DNA of 64,000 nt. It comes from Fibrella forsythiae (GTDB lineage: Bacteria > Bacteroidota > Bacteroidia > Cytophagales > Spirosomataceae). The notes beneath the pieces were generated by a model. The model was not told where the DNA came from, searched no databases, and was given only the letters and a program-made list of their open reading frames with translations. Within the stretch, counting starts at the first letter, position 1. Each line of letters starts with the position of its first letter. The DNA is taken from assembly GCF_017353175.1 (NCBI RefSeq), contig NZ_JAFMYW010000005.1:462075-526074 (forward strand), in the 5' to 3' direction. Made by a program: the position numbers and the translations under genes. Positions 8,691 through 18,767 of the stretch are shown here, piece by piece.

Positions 8691-8777
8691 ACACATTAAC
8701 AGGCCGTGGCTCTCCGATCAGGATTGCTTGACCGATACGATCGCTTGGGTCAAACGGCATAAAACAGCCTGATTAGA

Positions 8778-8876
8778 TCAGCTCTGGCCCATCTCGATCA
8801 GCCCCCGCTGGCGTTGCTTTTCCTCCTGTTTATGGCGGTATTCGAACACACTATCGGTCTCATTTTTATCCTCCAT
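8778..8876 (-). pseudogene. Diverged 3' fragment of the coiled-coil gene at 8097
   Basis: A 32-codon frame from the ATG at 8876 ends in GQS where the 8097-8489 protein ends in GPEL. The DNA is visibly related: both contain cagctctggccc near the stop and a GTTTA(C/T)GGCGGTATT block about 55-60 bp upstream. It is therefore a duplicated and truncated paralog, or a very small relative that retained only the basic tail. Confidence 0.4.
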
Positions 8877-9524
8877 TCTACCGAATCCTAATTTATAAGC
8901 CAGATACAAAGTCTTGGCTTTCTAAGAGAAGTTGAACTAAACCGTGAGTGACTCCAATAAATGGCAGCCACCCGGCGGGGGGGATCTCTGCTGGGTGATT
9001 TATAACAAAAAAGCAGACCAACATGATTGGGCTGCTTTCCTCTTCTATCCACACCACCAGGGGTTCTCCCTGTTGATATAGTAAAGATACCAGTTTGAAG
9101 AAGTAATTGGCGTATAATTCTATAGGTCCCTTGAAGCAATCGCTTTAATGGTGATAGGGTAAAAACACAGCCCCCTGAACTGGATCTTCTTCGTACCTAC
9201 CAATTAGGCCACCTGTTGTCATTTATATAGGTTGGAAGGGTGTTGAAGTACACGTCAATAGACTGAGCTCTAACCTATCTTTAGGGCGTGTAGTTCAGGT
9301 ATTCATCAAGCTAAACCTCTTACGGCAATGGTAACCATAAACAACTGTACTTCGGAAATTTAGCTATGAATCAGACCTGGCAAATGAACAAGTTATAAGT
9401 AAAGCCAACCTGCTGATTAAAACTAAAAGCTGGGCTGTCACCGACTATTAGTCACTCTGATTCTGTGCAGGTTACCGCTTAGTAAAGATGCGGATACATG
9501 TAATGTCGTTAATAAATCGAATTT
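8877..9524. other. Non-coding region, about 650 bp
   Basis: Only out-of-frame open stretches occur, without ribosome sites or recognisable motifs. A run of seven G lies near 8979. Position suggests decayed mobile DNA. Confidence 0.4.
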
Positions 9525-9700
9525 CTACTTTTAGGGACTATCCACGATGTCCTAACATTTTGTTCGTATGCTGCCGATTGAACAAACGGTCGTATCAAAT
9601 CAGTCTATTGTCAGACATTGGTTTGATTCGGCTTCCGCGCGATTATCAGATTCTTGTATTGACACTGCGCTGCTTGTCCATCAGTTTTCTATGCCCCGTT
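9525..9700 (+). pseudogene. Relic of the N-terminal end of a VirD4-like coupling protein gene
   Basis: This stretch aligns by eye with the start of the VirD4-like gene at 16740. Both contain CCACRA(C/T)GTCCTAA, then TATGC(T/A)GCCGATTGA, then ATCGGCTT or TTCGGCTT at matching spacing, and the partial translations (MLPIEQ versus MQPIDQ) agree. Stops and frame changes break it. The roughly 300 bp that follow, to 10017, show nothing recognisable. It appears that a full VirD4-type gene once stood upstream of the present coupling ATPase. Confidence 0.45.
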
Positions 9701-10017
9701 GCTTTAACGTAAGGCAATGCTGGAATTTTAGGCACGCTGATATACACTCACGCACCGCTTAAGTAGCATACCAATTTTTGCAAACTTAACACCAATCGCC
9801 AGGTCCATCAGGGTCGTCTATAGTCTCCTTTGCAACTCTGTCTGTCCTTTTACGGCCCACGCCGAATTGGTCTTGGTTATCGCCAGTCGGCTATTGCTAG
9901 CTGAACTGATGTTAACGGTACTGATAGATAGTAGTGAGTAAAATGAGCAGAATGGCTATCCATTCCTTTACGATCCAACTTTAAGCTAGTGAACAGAGCA
10001 TTTCATTACATCTTTTT

Positions 10018-11532
10018 ATGGATGCATATAATCTGGATCAACCGCTTATTGAACTCGTGTCCAATTCGACAAAAAGTAGTTGGACGGTACGCCATGCCGT
10101 GGAGGGCTGCGCCATTTTCGGTGGCATCGGATCGGGCAAGACATCCGGGTCCGGTCGACTCCTGGCCCTGAAATACCTCGCGGCCGGTTTTGGTGGGCTG
10201 GTGCTTACGGTGAAGCCGGACGAAAAGGACATGTGGCATGAGTTCTGTCATCTAACAGGGCGAACTGACGATTTATTGATCATCGAACCGGGCGGACACC
10301 ACTTTTTTAATTTTGTCACCTATGAAGCCACGCAGGTGTCGGGTGAAGACAACCTGACGGATAACGTGGTCGATGTGCTCAAGACTGTTATTCGGGCGGG
10401 CCAGGAACAAAGTGGCGGTCAGAGTGATGATCCTTTCTGGGAAACCGCCCTGGACATGTTGATCTTCAACGTTATTGATCTCTGTAAGCTGGCATATGGG
10501 TATGTAACAGTAACGCACCTGTTTAACATCGTGCAGACCATCCCGAGCAATAGTGAAGCCTTACATATGGAATCTGCGGAGAGTAAAGGCAAGCCCTTTC
10601 ATTTAGCCTTTGAGACCGCCCGCACCTACGTGAATACCCAGATTGACGCCTGGTTTGCCAGTCTGCCGCCAGTCGATCAGGAACGGATGCAGGATCAGGC
10701 CGTTTTTGAACTGGAGGTGATTGAGGCGATTCCCGATGCCCGCTTACTGAAGCAACTCGATCAGTTCTTCTTTGACAATTTCATTCCGTTGTCGGACAAA
10801 ACGCGCAGCGTCATTGACTTCACCTTTGCCGGGTTTCTCTTCCGGCTCCTGCGTGAACCGGTTTATTCCCTCTTCTGTAGGTACCCATCCACACTGACGC
10901 CGGAAGACAGCTTATCGGGTAAAATTATACTGATCAATCTGCCGGTCAAAAAGTATCAAAAGGTGGGTCGGGATGTGCAGGTTCTCTTCAAATACGTCTG
11001 GCAACGGGCGATGGAGAAGCGCGATGTTAGACAGAATGGCCGTCCGGTTTTTCTTTGGGCGGATGAGGCCCAAAGTTTCATTCATGAGAAGGATGCCGAG
11101 TTCCAAGCAACAGCTCGAAGCAGCCGGGTGGCTACCGTTTACATCTCGCAAAACCTGCCCAATTACTACGCGTCGATGGGCGGTCAAAAATCCGACTATC
11201 GGGTCAAGGCCTTTCTGGGTACACTCGGCACCAAGCTCTTTCATGCCAACGCCGATAGCGAGACCAACAAGTACGGTTCGGAACTGATTGGGGAAGCCTT
11301 TTTTGAAGACCAATCCGAGAGCGTGACCGTGTCGCAGAATTTCTCGCAAACACGGGGCCGGTCACTGAAACTGGAACGGGTAGTCCGTCCCGAAGAATTT
11401 GTGCGCCTGCGGACGGGTGGCCCCAAAAATAATTTGCGCGTGGAAGGCTACATGCACAGGCAGGGCGAAGGATTTGCCAGTGGCTTTAACCACATCAAAA
11501 TGACCTTCGATCAAGGCTATCAACCCAAATAA
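10018..11532 (+). CDS. Type IV coupling protein-like ATPase (TraG/TraD, TraM-recognition domain)
   Basis: This 504-residue ATPase would dock the relaxosome to a type IV secretion channel and pump DNA. The Walker A motif GGIGSGKTSG is at about 35-44 and the Walker B-like WADEAQSF near 347-354, followed by SRVATVYISQNLP, typical of the TraM-recognition (TraD C-terminal) domain. The usual N-terminal membrane anchor of VirD4 proteins is absent, so it is a soluble variant or relies on the membrane protein gene 34 bp downstream (11567). It heads a plus-strand series with that gene and the MobF relaxase. The gene is intact, unlike the second coupling gene at 16740. Confidence 0.85.
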   Translation: MDAYNLDQPLIELVSNSTKSSWTVRHAVEGCAIFGGIGSGKTSGSGRLLALKYLAAGFGGLVLTVKPDEKDMWHEFCHLTGRTDDLLIIEPGGHHFFNFVTYEATQVSGEDNLTDNVVDVLKTVIRAGQEQSGGQSDDPFWETALDMLIFNVIDLCKLAYGYVTVTHLFNIVQTIPSNSEALHMESAESKGKPFHLAFETARTYVNTQIDAWFASLPPVDQERMQDQAVFELEVIEAIPDARLLKQLDQFFFDNFIPLSDKTRSVIDFTFAGFLFRLLREPVYSLFCRYPSTLTPEDSLSGKIILINLPVKKYQKVGRDVQVLFKYVWQRAMEKRDVRQNGRPVFLWADEAQSFIHEKDAEFQATARSSRVATVYISQNLPNYYASMGGQKSDYRVKAFLGTLGTKLFHANADSETNKYGSELIGEAFFEDQSESVTVSQNFSQTRGRSLKLERVVRPEEFVRLRTGGPKNNLRVEGYMHRQGEGFASGFNHIKMTFDQGYQPK

Positions 11533-11566
11533 GCATATCAATCACAACCCCTAAATCGAATCACTT

Positions 11567-12337
11567 ATGAAACGCTCTACGCATTATTTCAAAACAATGT
11601 ACCGTCGGCGCAACGTTATCAAGGAAGCCCTTCTTGCCTTTTTTCTGGGCTTGAGTTCCTGGCCGCGTATGTTGCTGGAGGTGCCCATCCGGCGGAATTT
11701 CGGAGAACGGTATTTCAAATTTTCGACGGCAGTGATCATCACCGTAATCCTAGCCTTGACCCCCATTTCATGGATCGAAGGCACCCGCCGTTTTTATGGA
11801 GGCAGTAATGGTAGTGCATTTTTGGGGTCATATCTGACTTGGTACGCCTACCTAGCTTACTTTTTCTATTGTGCTCTTCAACGGCGTGAAGAGATTAAAC
11901 GATTGCCCGGCGTATTTGATTTTGCCCGGTTCAGTCTATCAACAGGCCTCATTAATCGTTTTTTTTATGAATTCGAAATTAACGGTCGACGCTTCAGTGT
12001 GCGCACAATTGAGACCGTTTTGGAACCTAGCCTCTTTTTTATTGCAGGAATGGTCTTATGGTTTTCCACTCAGCCTATCGGCTTCGTCCTATTAATCTGT
12101 AGTATCTTTTACTCGTTCAGTTATATAGCCGCTTACACGGAGGGTGATAATTTTTTAATGGATAAGATCGATGAGCGCATCTGTAACGAGGAGCTTGTCA
12201 ATGCCTTTATCAACGATACTAGTCCGGAAGAATCACGGGGGTTCAATTTCTATGGCCGTCGTCCAGCTGACCCAGATGCGCGGCGGCAGATGGCTAACCT
12301 GTTTGTAGCGGATGACGAAATCGTCGAAGCCATGTAG
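11567..12337 (+). CDS. Membrane protein of the mobilization module
   Basis: A 256-residue protein with hydrophobic segments near 52-70, 86-104 and two more near 150-190. The first 45 residues are strongly basic (MYRRRNVIKEALL) and the C-terminal 60 residues are acidic and soluble. No family is recognised. It lies between the coupling ATPase (34 bp upstream) and the MobF relaxase and may anchor the coupling ATPase, which lacks its own membrane segment. That role is an inference from gene order. Confidence 0.65.
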   Translation: MKRSTHYFKTMYRRRNVIKEALLAFFLGLSSWPRMLLEVPIRRNFGERYFKFSTAVIITVILALTPISWIEGTRRFYGGSNGSAFLGSYLTWYAYLAYFFYCALQRREEIKRLPGVFDFARFSLSTGLINRFFYEFEINGRRFSVRTIETVLEPSLFFIAGMVLWFSTQPIGFVLLICSIFYSFSYIAAYTEGDNFLMDKIDERICNEELVNAFINDTSPEESRGFNFYGRRPADPDARRQMANLFVADDEIVEAM

Positions 12338-12505
12338 CCTTAGGCTGTGCTAAGGGCATAGGTCTGATGCTAACTGATTAACCGGTCCTATCATTCCACC
12401 CTGCACTGCTCCTCGTACTGAACAACGTTACTAGTGATGCACTACATCAAACGAAAGACCAATCCGGTGCGGGGTAACAAACAACCAGTGTAAACTGATC
12501 ACCGC

Positions 12506-15250
12506 ATGATCAGACTCATTCAAGCCAGTTCAGCCGCCCATGCCAAAGCGTACTTTTCCGATGCGCTTTCTAAAGCGGACTATTACCTGAACGATCAGGA
12601 GCTGCAAGGACAGATGCGCGGGAAACTAGCTGATCGGTTAGGGCTGGCTGGTCCCGTCTTCAAAGACACGTTTTTTGCCCTATGCGAAAACCTGAACCCG
12701 GGGACTGGAGAGGCTTTAACACCCCGGACAAAAGACAATCGGGTGACGGGCTGGGACTGTAATTTCCATGTGCCTAAGTCGGTGAGCATCCTGCACGGCC
12801 TGTCGAATGACGATCACATTCTGGATGCGTTTCGCGAGAGTGTCCGGCAAACGATGGACGATATAGAGCAGGATGTCAAAACACGGGTTCGGAAGGACAA
12901 AGCCCAGGATGAGCGGGTAACGGGTGAACTACTGTACAGTGAATTTGTGCACCAGACGGCCCGGCCCGTCGATGGGCAGTTACCTGATCCGCATCTGCAT
13001 GCGCATTGCTTCATCTTTAATGCCACCTGGGATGACACCGAGCAGCAGATCAAGTCGGCCCGCCTCCGCGATATCTATCTGGATTTGCCTTACTACCATG
13101 CCCGGTTTCACAAACGGCTGTCGGACAAGTTGATCGAACAGGGGTATCAGGTTCGCCGGACGACTCAATCATTTGAGGTGGAAGGGGTGCCCCAAAAGGT
13201 CATTGATCTGTTTTCCAAGCGGACCGATGAGATTGGCCGGGTTGCCAAAGAAAAAGGGATTACTGACCCCAACCAGTTGGATGAACTGGGAGCCCGGACA
13301 CGCGCTAAAAAACAGAAAGGGCATTCAATGGCCGAGCTCAAAACGGAGTGGCGGCGGCAGATCAGTGAACTGAAGCAGGACGATCAGGAGGCGGGGAAGC
13401 GTATTTTACGTTATGCCCCGACGAAAGAACCAAGCATACTGACCCCTGAACAATGTGTGGATCATGCTCTGCAACATGACTTTGAACGAGCGTCTGTCAA
13501 GCAGAACCGTCGGTTACTGGTAACAGCTTACCGGCAGGCCTTGGGTCACAAAAATGTAACCCTTGATGGCATTACCGAGCAGCTTACAAATGACGCGCGA
13601 TTGATTCATGTGCAGGATAGTGGACGAACTATGTGTACAACCCGCGAGGTGCTGTCGGAAGAACAACGCATGGTCAGACTGGCCCAGCAGGGACAAGGCA
13701 AGCTGAAGCCACTTTATACGCAGGCTCCCGACCTGACACTGGATGGACAACAGGCCGCTGCGGTAAACCATGTCCTGACGACCCCGCACCGCGTTTCCAT
13801 TATCCGGGGTGTGGCCGGGTCGGGTAAAACGACGTTGATGGGCGAAGCCATCAATTGGATGGAAAAGGCAGGCAAGCACGTGACAGTTGTTGCTCCCACG
13901 GCTGAAGCTGCTCGGGGCGTCTTGCGTAACGAAGGGTTTGCAGCCGCCAACACGGTTGCCAATCTGCTCCATGACAAAGCCCGCCAGCAGATGTTGGCAG
14001 GGCAGATTTTGTGGGTTGATGAGGCTGGCCTATTAGGGACAAAAGACATGAGTGCCCTGCTTGAGTTGGCCACACAGCAGAATGCACGGCTCATCCTAGG
14101 TGGGGATACCCGCCAGCACGCCAGCGTCATTCGCGGTGACGCGTTACGCATTCTTAATACGGTGGGTGGCATTCAAACGGCTGAGGTCAGCAAGATTTAC
14201 CGCCAGCGTCATGCGCCTTATCGCGCTGCGGTAGAAGATCTTTCCAAAGGGGATGTGAGCAGTGCTTTTATAAAACTGGACAGCATGGGATCAATTCAAA
14301 GCATTGATCCACTCAAACCCAATGAAGCGTTAGTTAAAGATTATGTGGAGGCCAGACGAAAGGGGAAATCAGCTCTGGTTGTATCCCCAACCCACAAGCA
14401 AGGGGATGAGGTGACCGATTCCATCCGCCAGAAGCTGAAAGCCAGTGGCATGCTGGGCAAGCGGGAGATTAAAGCTGACCGGTTGTCCAGTCTCAATCTG
14501 ACGGAAGCGCAAAAGGGTGACTGGCGCAATTTGCAGGTCGGACAAATCATTCAGTTCAACCAGAACCGCCCGGGTATCGGGCGGGGAAGCGTGTGGACGG
14601 TGGCCAGCAGTACGGATAAAGGCGTCCTGATCCAAAATGACGAGCAGCAAACCATTCCCCTGCCCTTAACCAATAGTCGGGATTATGATGTATATCACAA
14701 ATCGGAGATCAGCCTAGCAAAGAGGGATGCTGTCCGCATTACCCGGAACGGCTTTGACCAGGACAAAAATCGGCTGAATAACGGCCAGTTGTTAGACGTG
14801 GTTTCAGTCAGCAAGCAGGGTGATGTGGTGCTGCGTAATACCATCAGCAAAGCCACGTATAGGCTGGATAAGAGCTACGGTCATATCGCGCACGCCTATT
14901 GCATTACCTCGCACGCTGCGCAAGGCAAAACGGTGGATGAGGTATTTATCTCACAGCCTGCTTCTACGTTTGCGGCGACTGATGCCAAGCAATTGTATGT
15001 GTCAGTGTCGCGGGGCCGGGATCGGGCGCGCATTTACACCGATGACAAGGAGCAGCTACTCATGCAGGCGTCCCGCTTGGGGGAGCGTCAGTCCGCTTTA
15101 GAATTAGTGAAGCGAAAAAATCTAACAATGGAGACGATCAAGCACCAGTTGCATAATAAACCGGCACAAACCGTTGAGCCGAAAAGCAAGCCTGTCGATA
15201 AACTAACGCCAAACCGTCCTAAAGACCGCGATCATGAACCAAGGCTTTAA
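12506..15250 (+). CDS. MobF-family conjugative relaxase with C-terminal helicase (TrwC/TraI-like)
   Basis: The protein nicks at oriT and unwinds the transferred strand. The N-terminal TrwC relaxase domain (1-300) has the metal-binding histidines in DPHLHAHCF (163, 165, 167) and candidate catalytic tyrosines in DYYLND (25-30). A linker leads to a RecD-like superfamily 1 helicase with Walker A GVAGSGKTT at 435-443, Walker B LWVDEAGLLG near 500, and the late motif SHAAQGKTVDEV near 810-820. At 914 residues it is shorter than F-plasmid TraI but typical for Bacteroidota mobilizable elements. Its 3' end overlaps the next gene by 17 bp. A close paralog at 21488 is broken. Confidence 0.92.
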   Translation: MIRLIQASSAAHAKAYFSDALSKADYYLNDQELQGQMRGKLADRLGLAGPVFKDTFFALCENLNPGTGEALTPRTKDNRVTGWDCNFHVPKSVSILHGLSNDDHILDAFRESVRQTMDDIEQDVKTRVRKDKAQDERVTGELLYSEFVHQTARPVDGQLPDPHLHAHCFIFNATWDDTEQQIKSARLRDIYLDLPYYHARFHKRLSDKLIEQGYQVRRTTQSFEVEGVPQKVIDLFSKRTDEIGRVAKEKGITDPNQLDELGARTRAKKQKGHSMAELKTEWRRQISELKQDDQEAGKRILRYAPTKEPSILTPEQCVDHALQHDFERASVKQNRRLLVTAYRQALGHKNVTLDGITEQLTNDARLIHVQDSGRTMCTTREVLSEEQRMVRLAQQGQGKLKPLYTQAPDLTLDGQQAAAVNHVLTTPHRVSIIRGVAGSGKTTLMGEAINWMEKAGKHVTVVAPTAEAARGVLRNEGFAAANTVANLLHDKARQQMLAGQILWVDEAGLLGTKDMSALLELATQQNARLILGGDTRQHASVIRGDALRILNTVGGIQTAEVSKIYRQRHAPYRAAVEDLSKGDVSSAFIKLDSMGSIQSIDPLKPNEALVKDYVEARRKGKSALVVSPTHKQGDEVTDSIRQKLKASGMLGKREIKADRLSSLNLTEAQKGDWRNLQVGQIIQFNQNRPGIGRGSVWTVASSTDKGVLIQNDEQQTIPLPLTNSRDYDVYHKSEISLAKRDAVRITRNGFDQDKNRLNNGQLLDVVSVSKQGDVVLRNTISKATYRLDKSYGHIAHAYCITSHAAQGKTVDEVFISQPASTFAATDAKQLYVSVSRGRDRARIYTDDKEQLLMQASRLGERQSALELVKRKNLTMETIKHQLHNKPAQTVEPKSKPVDKLTPNRPKDRDHEPRL

Positions 15251-15623
15251 ATTGCGTTTTGACCAGATGCGCGAGAATGACCCGACCTCGGTGAATGAGA
15301 GTGGTCAGGATATGGCTCAACTCTACGCAACAGCAGGGCACATCCGCAACATCTGCTTTGCTTGGCCCGACGGGAAAAAAGCATTTTTCAATTACGCCTA
15401 CTTAATTGCCACGGAGTTTGAGCCAAACGCGGAGCAGAATCTGATCAAGCTTAATTTTTCGTCTCATCAGGTCAGCCTGTCTGGCTACCATCTGGAATCG
15501 CTATTCATGGCACTGCTTGACCATCTACCGCGTATTGTGACAGTCCAAGATGCCCGCTATGCGCTGACGGACGAGACCCAAGTCCCAATCGTGGTAGACA
15601 TTAAGCTCATCACAGAAAATTGA
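15234..15623 (+). CDS. Conserved small protein paired with MobF
   Basis: A 129-residue protein with the block IRNICFAWPDGKKAFFNYAYLIATEFEP followed by NLIKLNFSSHQVSLSGYHLESLF (only parts quoted as seen). It has a beta-rich look and no signal peptide. The gene starts inside the end of the relaxase gene, and the same arrangement recurs with a clear paralog at 24227-24631 behind the second relaxase. This conserved coupling suggests a dedicated partner of the relaxase, for example an accessory or regulator. No named family is recognised. Confidence 0.8.
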   Translation: MNQGFKLRFDQMRENDPTSVNESGQDMAQLYATAGHIRNICFAWPDGKKAFFNYAYLIATEFEPNAEQNLIKLNFSSHQVSLSGYHLESLFMALLDHLPRIVTVQDARYALTDETQVPIVVDIKLITEN

Positions 15624-15805
15624 TGAAGTTCACAGCCATGTATCTAAACAATGGATGTATAAAAGCGATCACTCGTGGTCTAAACTTTCCAAAAGTGGAC
15701 AATCTTTATTGGCGTTTTCGCTTTAGACATTTTGGGGTCTTTCTTGATCGCGCTCCTGACGGTGAGTTACCAGAGCATCAAAGTTGCCCTGATAGAACCA
15801 GTTGA
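15623..15805 (+). CDS. Possible small ORF, 60 residues
   Basis: The ATG overlaps the stop of the preceding gene (TGATG), which allows translational coupling. The frame encodes 60 mostly basic residues. It resembles no known family and there is no counterpart behind the paralog at 24631, so it may be chance. Confidence 0.25.
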   Translation: MKFTAMYLNNGCIKAITRGLNFPKVDNLYWRFRFRHFGVFLDRAPDGELPEHQSCPDRTS

Positions 15806-15859
15806 GTCATTGAGATCCAGTGAAACAGAATTGTTCTGTTACGGAATTGGCTTAAAGTA

Positions 15860-15888
15860 AAGCCGGGCAGTTTATCACTGCCCGGCTT
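15860..15888. terminator. Intrinsic terminator hairpin
   Basis: AAGCCGGGCAG (15860-15870) pairs perfectly with 15878-15888 around a 7-nt loop. On the minus strand it is followed by TTTACTTT, so it can end the gene that stops at 15896; on the plus strand it closes the relaxase module. Confidence 0.7.
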
Positions 15889-15895
15889 GGTTGAC

Positions 15896-16102
15896 TTAGT
15901 CCGTTTTAGGCTTGTTCTTACGGATGGTGACCGGAATGTCTTGGCCCAGAATCGATAAAGACAGATTCAAGCCGTCCTTATCACCATGTTCCCAAGCCGC
16001 CCCGACTCTGATCCAGTCCGGCTTATCTGCGCCGTCCTTGAGTTTCACCATGTAAACCGTATGGGTTGGGGCTTTGGACGTGGTTTCGGTTTGAGTTGTC
16101 AT
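15896..16102 (-). CDS. Small conserved hypothetical protein
   Basis: A 68-residue protein starting MTTQTETTSKAPTH, followed by YMVKLKDGADKPDWIRVGAAWEH and a strand-rich end (SLSILGQDIPVTI). The ATG at 16102 is preceded by AAAGGAGA at a good distance, which decides the start over longer upstream frames. The layout (short Thr-rich tail plus a compact beta domain) resembles small plasmid-borne DUF736-like proteins of other bacteria, but homology is not proven. The gene runs opposite to the relaxase modules on either side of it. Confidence 0.65.
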   Translation of the reverse strand: MTTQTETTSKAPTHTVYMVKLKDGADKPDWIRVGAAWEHGDKDGLNLSLSILGQDIPVTIRKNKPKTD

Positions 16103-16739
16103 CAGCAAATCTCCTTTGTTTGTTGTTGATGATGGAAGCGAACACAGGCCCGGCTGGCCGTGACAGCTCCCCGAAGGCACAAATCGATGCGTATTGTCTA
16201 TTTGTGCCTGAGTCGTCAGAGCCTTTTTGACGGGTCAAAAAGGAGGGATAAGCGTCGTTACGGGTGGTTGGGCTAAGCTGACATTGTACATCAACCGACA
16301 ACAAAGGAGCTTAATTGATTGAAACGGAAATAACGGCAACCAGACAACACATTCGGTTAAACCAAATGAACGGTTGTTTACTAATCAGATATGGTAGGAA
16401 ATGACGGGTGTTGAAAATACGGCAAATCAATACTGGGTACTGCTGAGGCCTCATACGGCTCTTCCGACATGGGTTCAAATACTAAGTCAGCGGTTAGAAA
16501 ACGAGCACTGAGTGCGACGATAAACTTATCTTTCACACAGGGGAAAGGCTTCCCCACCCTGACGAATTAGAAGCACACAAATGGAGTTCTTTATAGCTAC
16601 AGAATACATCTCAAAGCATTTCGCTTAGCTGCAACAGACCTTTACGAGGAACAGGAATTCAGTGGTTCATTGTTGTCGAGTGCCCTGATTTTGTGTGGTA
16701 TACCGTTTAATAAAGACGAGAACACAGGTGAGATAATTG
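16103..16739. other. Non-coding region with two hairpins, about 635 bp
   Basis: Two inverted repeats stand out: AGGCACAAAT (16175-16184) with its complement at 16200-16209, and CCTTTTTGA (16222-16230) with its complement at 16235-16243 around a 4-nt loop. They lie in the leader of the small gene ending at 15896 and could be regulatory, or part of an origin of transfer between the two modules. The rest, to 16739, shows nothing. Confidence 0.45.
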
Positions 16740-18604
16740 ATGGATTGTTTCTTTAGTTTTAAGAACTCTCCACAACGTCCTAAATTTTTATTTATGCAGC
16801 CGATTGACCAGGCGGAGGCTTACCTTCAATCCGTCATCGGAAAATGGATCGGCTTAACAAGCCGTGAGGTTGATGAACTGCTTCGTAACGAGCAAAGCTC
16901 CACTGCCTTTAAGAAGGTAATGTTGAGTGCCGTTGGGTTATTTCTCACTCCCATTACGCTGGCTAGGGCATTGCCGGGATTTACTTGTGCCTATAACCGC
17001 TTCATGCGTCACCTTAGTATACCGTCGACTATTGCCAACTTAATGCCGATTAGCCGGTTCGCCATTTTTCTGGGGAGCCTTATGATTTGGGTAGCCCTCT
17101 TCATTTTGTTTATTCTTGTTATCCGATTTGCGGCGATCCTGGGTATAGGTGGGCGGTTCCTGCTGATTTTCTCGGCTTCAACATCTTCTTCTCGCTCGTC
17201 GTGTTCGGGGCTTATCGGCGGTGGTGGATTGGGATTAACAATATGCTGATCGAAGGCAACAAGTTTGGCTCGGCGCGGTTTGCGCGGCCCAAAGAATTGA
17301 ACGCCTACCGAACTGGACCGGGCTTGTATATCGGTGGCGAGTTTGTTTTCAAAGACAAAGGCCATAAGTTAACGGTGGCGGGTACTCGGGGCGGTAAAGG
17401 CACCAACCTCATCATCCCAAATTTGCTGGGCCTGGGCGGCTGTCAAGGCTCGTGGGTTGTGATTGACCCGAAAGGTGAGAACGCGGCCATTACGGTGCGT
17501 TATCAGCGCGAGAGCGGCCAAAATGTGGTCATCCTCAATCCGTAGGGGTTACTGGAAGAGAATGTTGGTGAGGCTACAAGTTATAATCCGCTCGACATCC
17601 TAGCGGATACCAGCAGCATTCATCTGGTCGATGATGCGCAGATGATCGCTGAAATGCTCGTCCCCGTTGAGCGCGGTGACAAGGACAAGTTCTTTACCGA
17701 TACGGCCCGGTCGATTGTGACAGGCCTGATCATGCAGATTGTGACCACACAAGAGGCTGATGGTCGAATCCTCACCACCTTATGGCGGTGGGCAAGGCTT
17801 GCTGGTGACGATTGGGATGAATTAATCGCGCGCATGCGGCTCAACAACGACCCCGTCAATGGCGAGATTGTGCGGAATGCTGGCAACGAGATCGTCAAAC
17901 TGATGCAAGCGGGTGAAGAGACGTTTGGCAGTATACTGTCTTCTGTTTTACAGGCAACCGACTTCCTGAAAAGCCCCGCTTTACAACAATCATTACGCTC
18001 TGGCTACGACCCGACCAGCCTGTCTAACGGCAATACGTCACTCTACATCATCATCCCCGCCGATAAATTACAAAGCCATGCGCGGTGGTTGCGTCTCATC
18101 GTGACAACGACACTTCGGGCGGTCGTGCGTAAGCTAAATAAGCGTGTCACTTTTTTGCTGGATGAATTTGCAGCTTTAGGTTATTTGCCTGAAATTGAGA
18201 CGGCTTTGAGTACCTATGCCGAGTTTGAAGTGACGGTCTGGCCAATATTGCAATCGTTGATTCAGCTGAAAGGATTGTATGGGGAGAATTGGGAAACGTT
18301 TACGGCAAATACGGCGATCCGACAGTTTTTTACGATATATGACAACTTTACCGCGAATTATGTGAGTGCTGCGATTGGACAAACTTCACATGCAATTACA
18401 ACGAAGGGGATGGTTGGCGGAGTACAGGATGCAAGTTCTAATCAAAGACCACTTGTAACGCCAGATGAAATAAGGCGTGGATCAGCGGAAAATATCTTTG
18501 CTTTTCTCGGCAGTAATCCACCGACGCTATTTGTAAAGCGGCCTTATTATCAAATGTTTGAGCTGAGAAATAAGGAGAATACGAATTCATATTATTCAAT
18601 ATGA
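16740..18604 (+). pseudogene. VirD4/TraG coupling protein gene inactivated by a frameshift and an amber codon
   Basis: The product would be the membrane-anchored DNA pump of conjugation. The first part (frame of 16740) gives an N-terminal helix and two membrane segments. Near 17120-17160 the frame changes and continues as FGFN-type sequence with SLVVFGAYRRWWIGINN, then the nucleotide-binding region (VAGTRGGKGTNLIIPN, WVVIDPKGENA). An in-frame TAG at 17543-17545 replaces the expected tryptophan in NP(W)GLL. The same frame then runs on to the end with LLDEFAALGYLPEIE and AIGQTSHA. Domain order is complete, so decay is recent. A fragment of the same N-terminus exists at 9525-9700. Confidence 0.85.
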
Positions 18605-18767
18605 TTTAGAGAAGATACCATCACAGATAAAACGCTAGACCTTATATTTTGCCACTATTTTTTAACTTACTAACACTGAAAATCGACTAGTAATAGGCTA
18701 CTTTCTTAAGTACCGATCTGCTTTTGAATGTTATTGTTCTAAATTTTATCACCCATAAACATATAAA

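Noticed and set aside
8888..9139. 83-codon minus-strand frame
   Set aside because: Arg/Pro/Ser-rich translation without a ribosome site; probably chance in decayed DNA.
10912..11349. Long minus-strand open frame (145 codons)
   Set aside because: It is antisense to the intact coupling ATPase gene, with no ribosome site or recognisable motif; a shadow frame.
13514..14172. Two 152-codon minus-strand frames
   Set aside because: Both lie antisense to the helicase part of the intact MobF gene, and their Ser/Cys/Arg-rich translations are typical of shadow frames.
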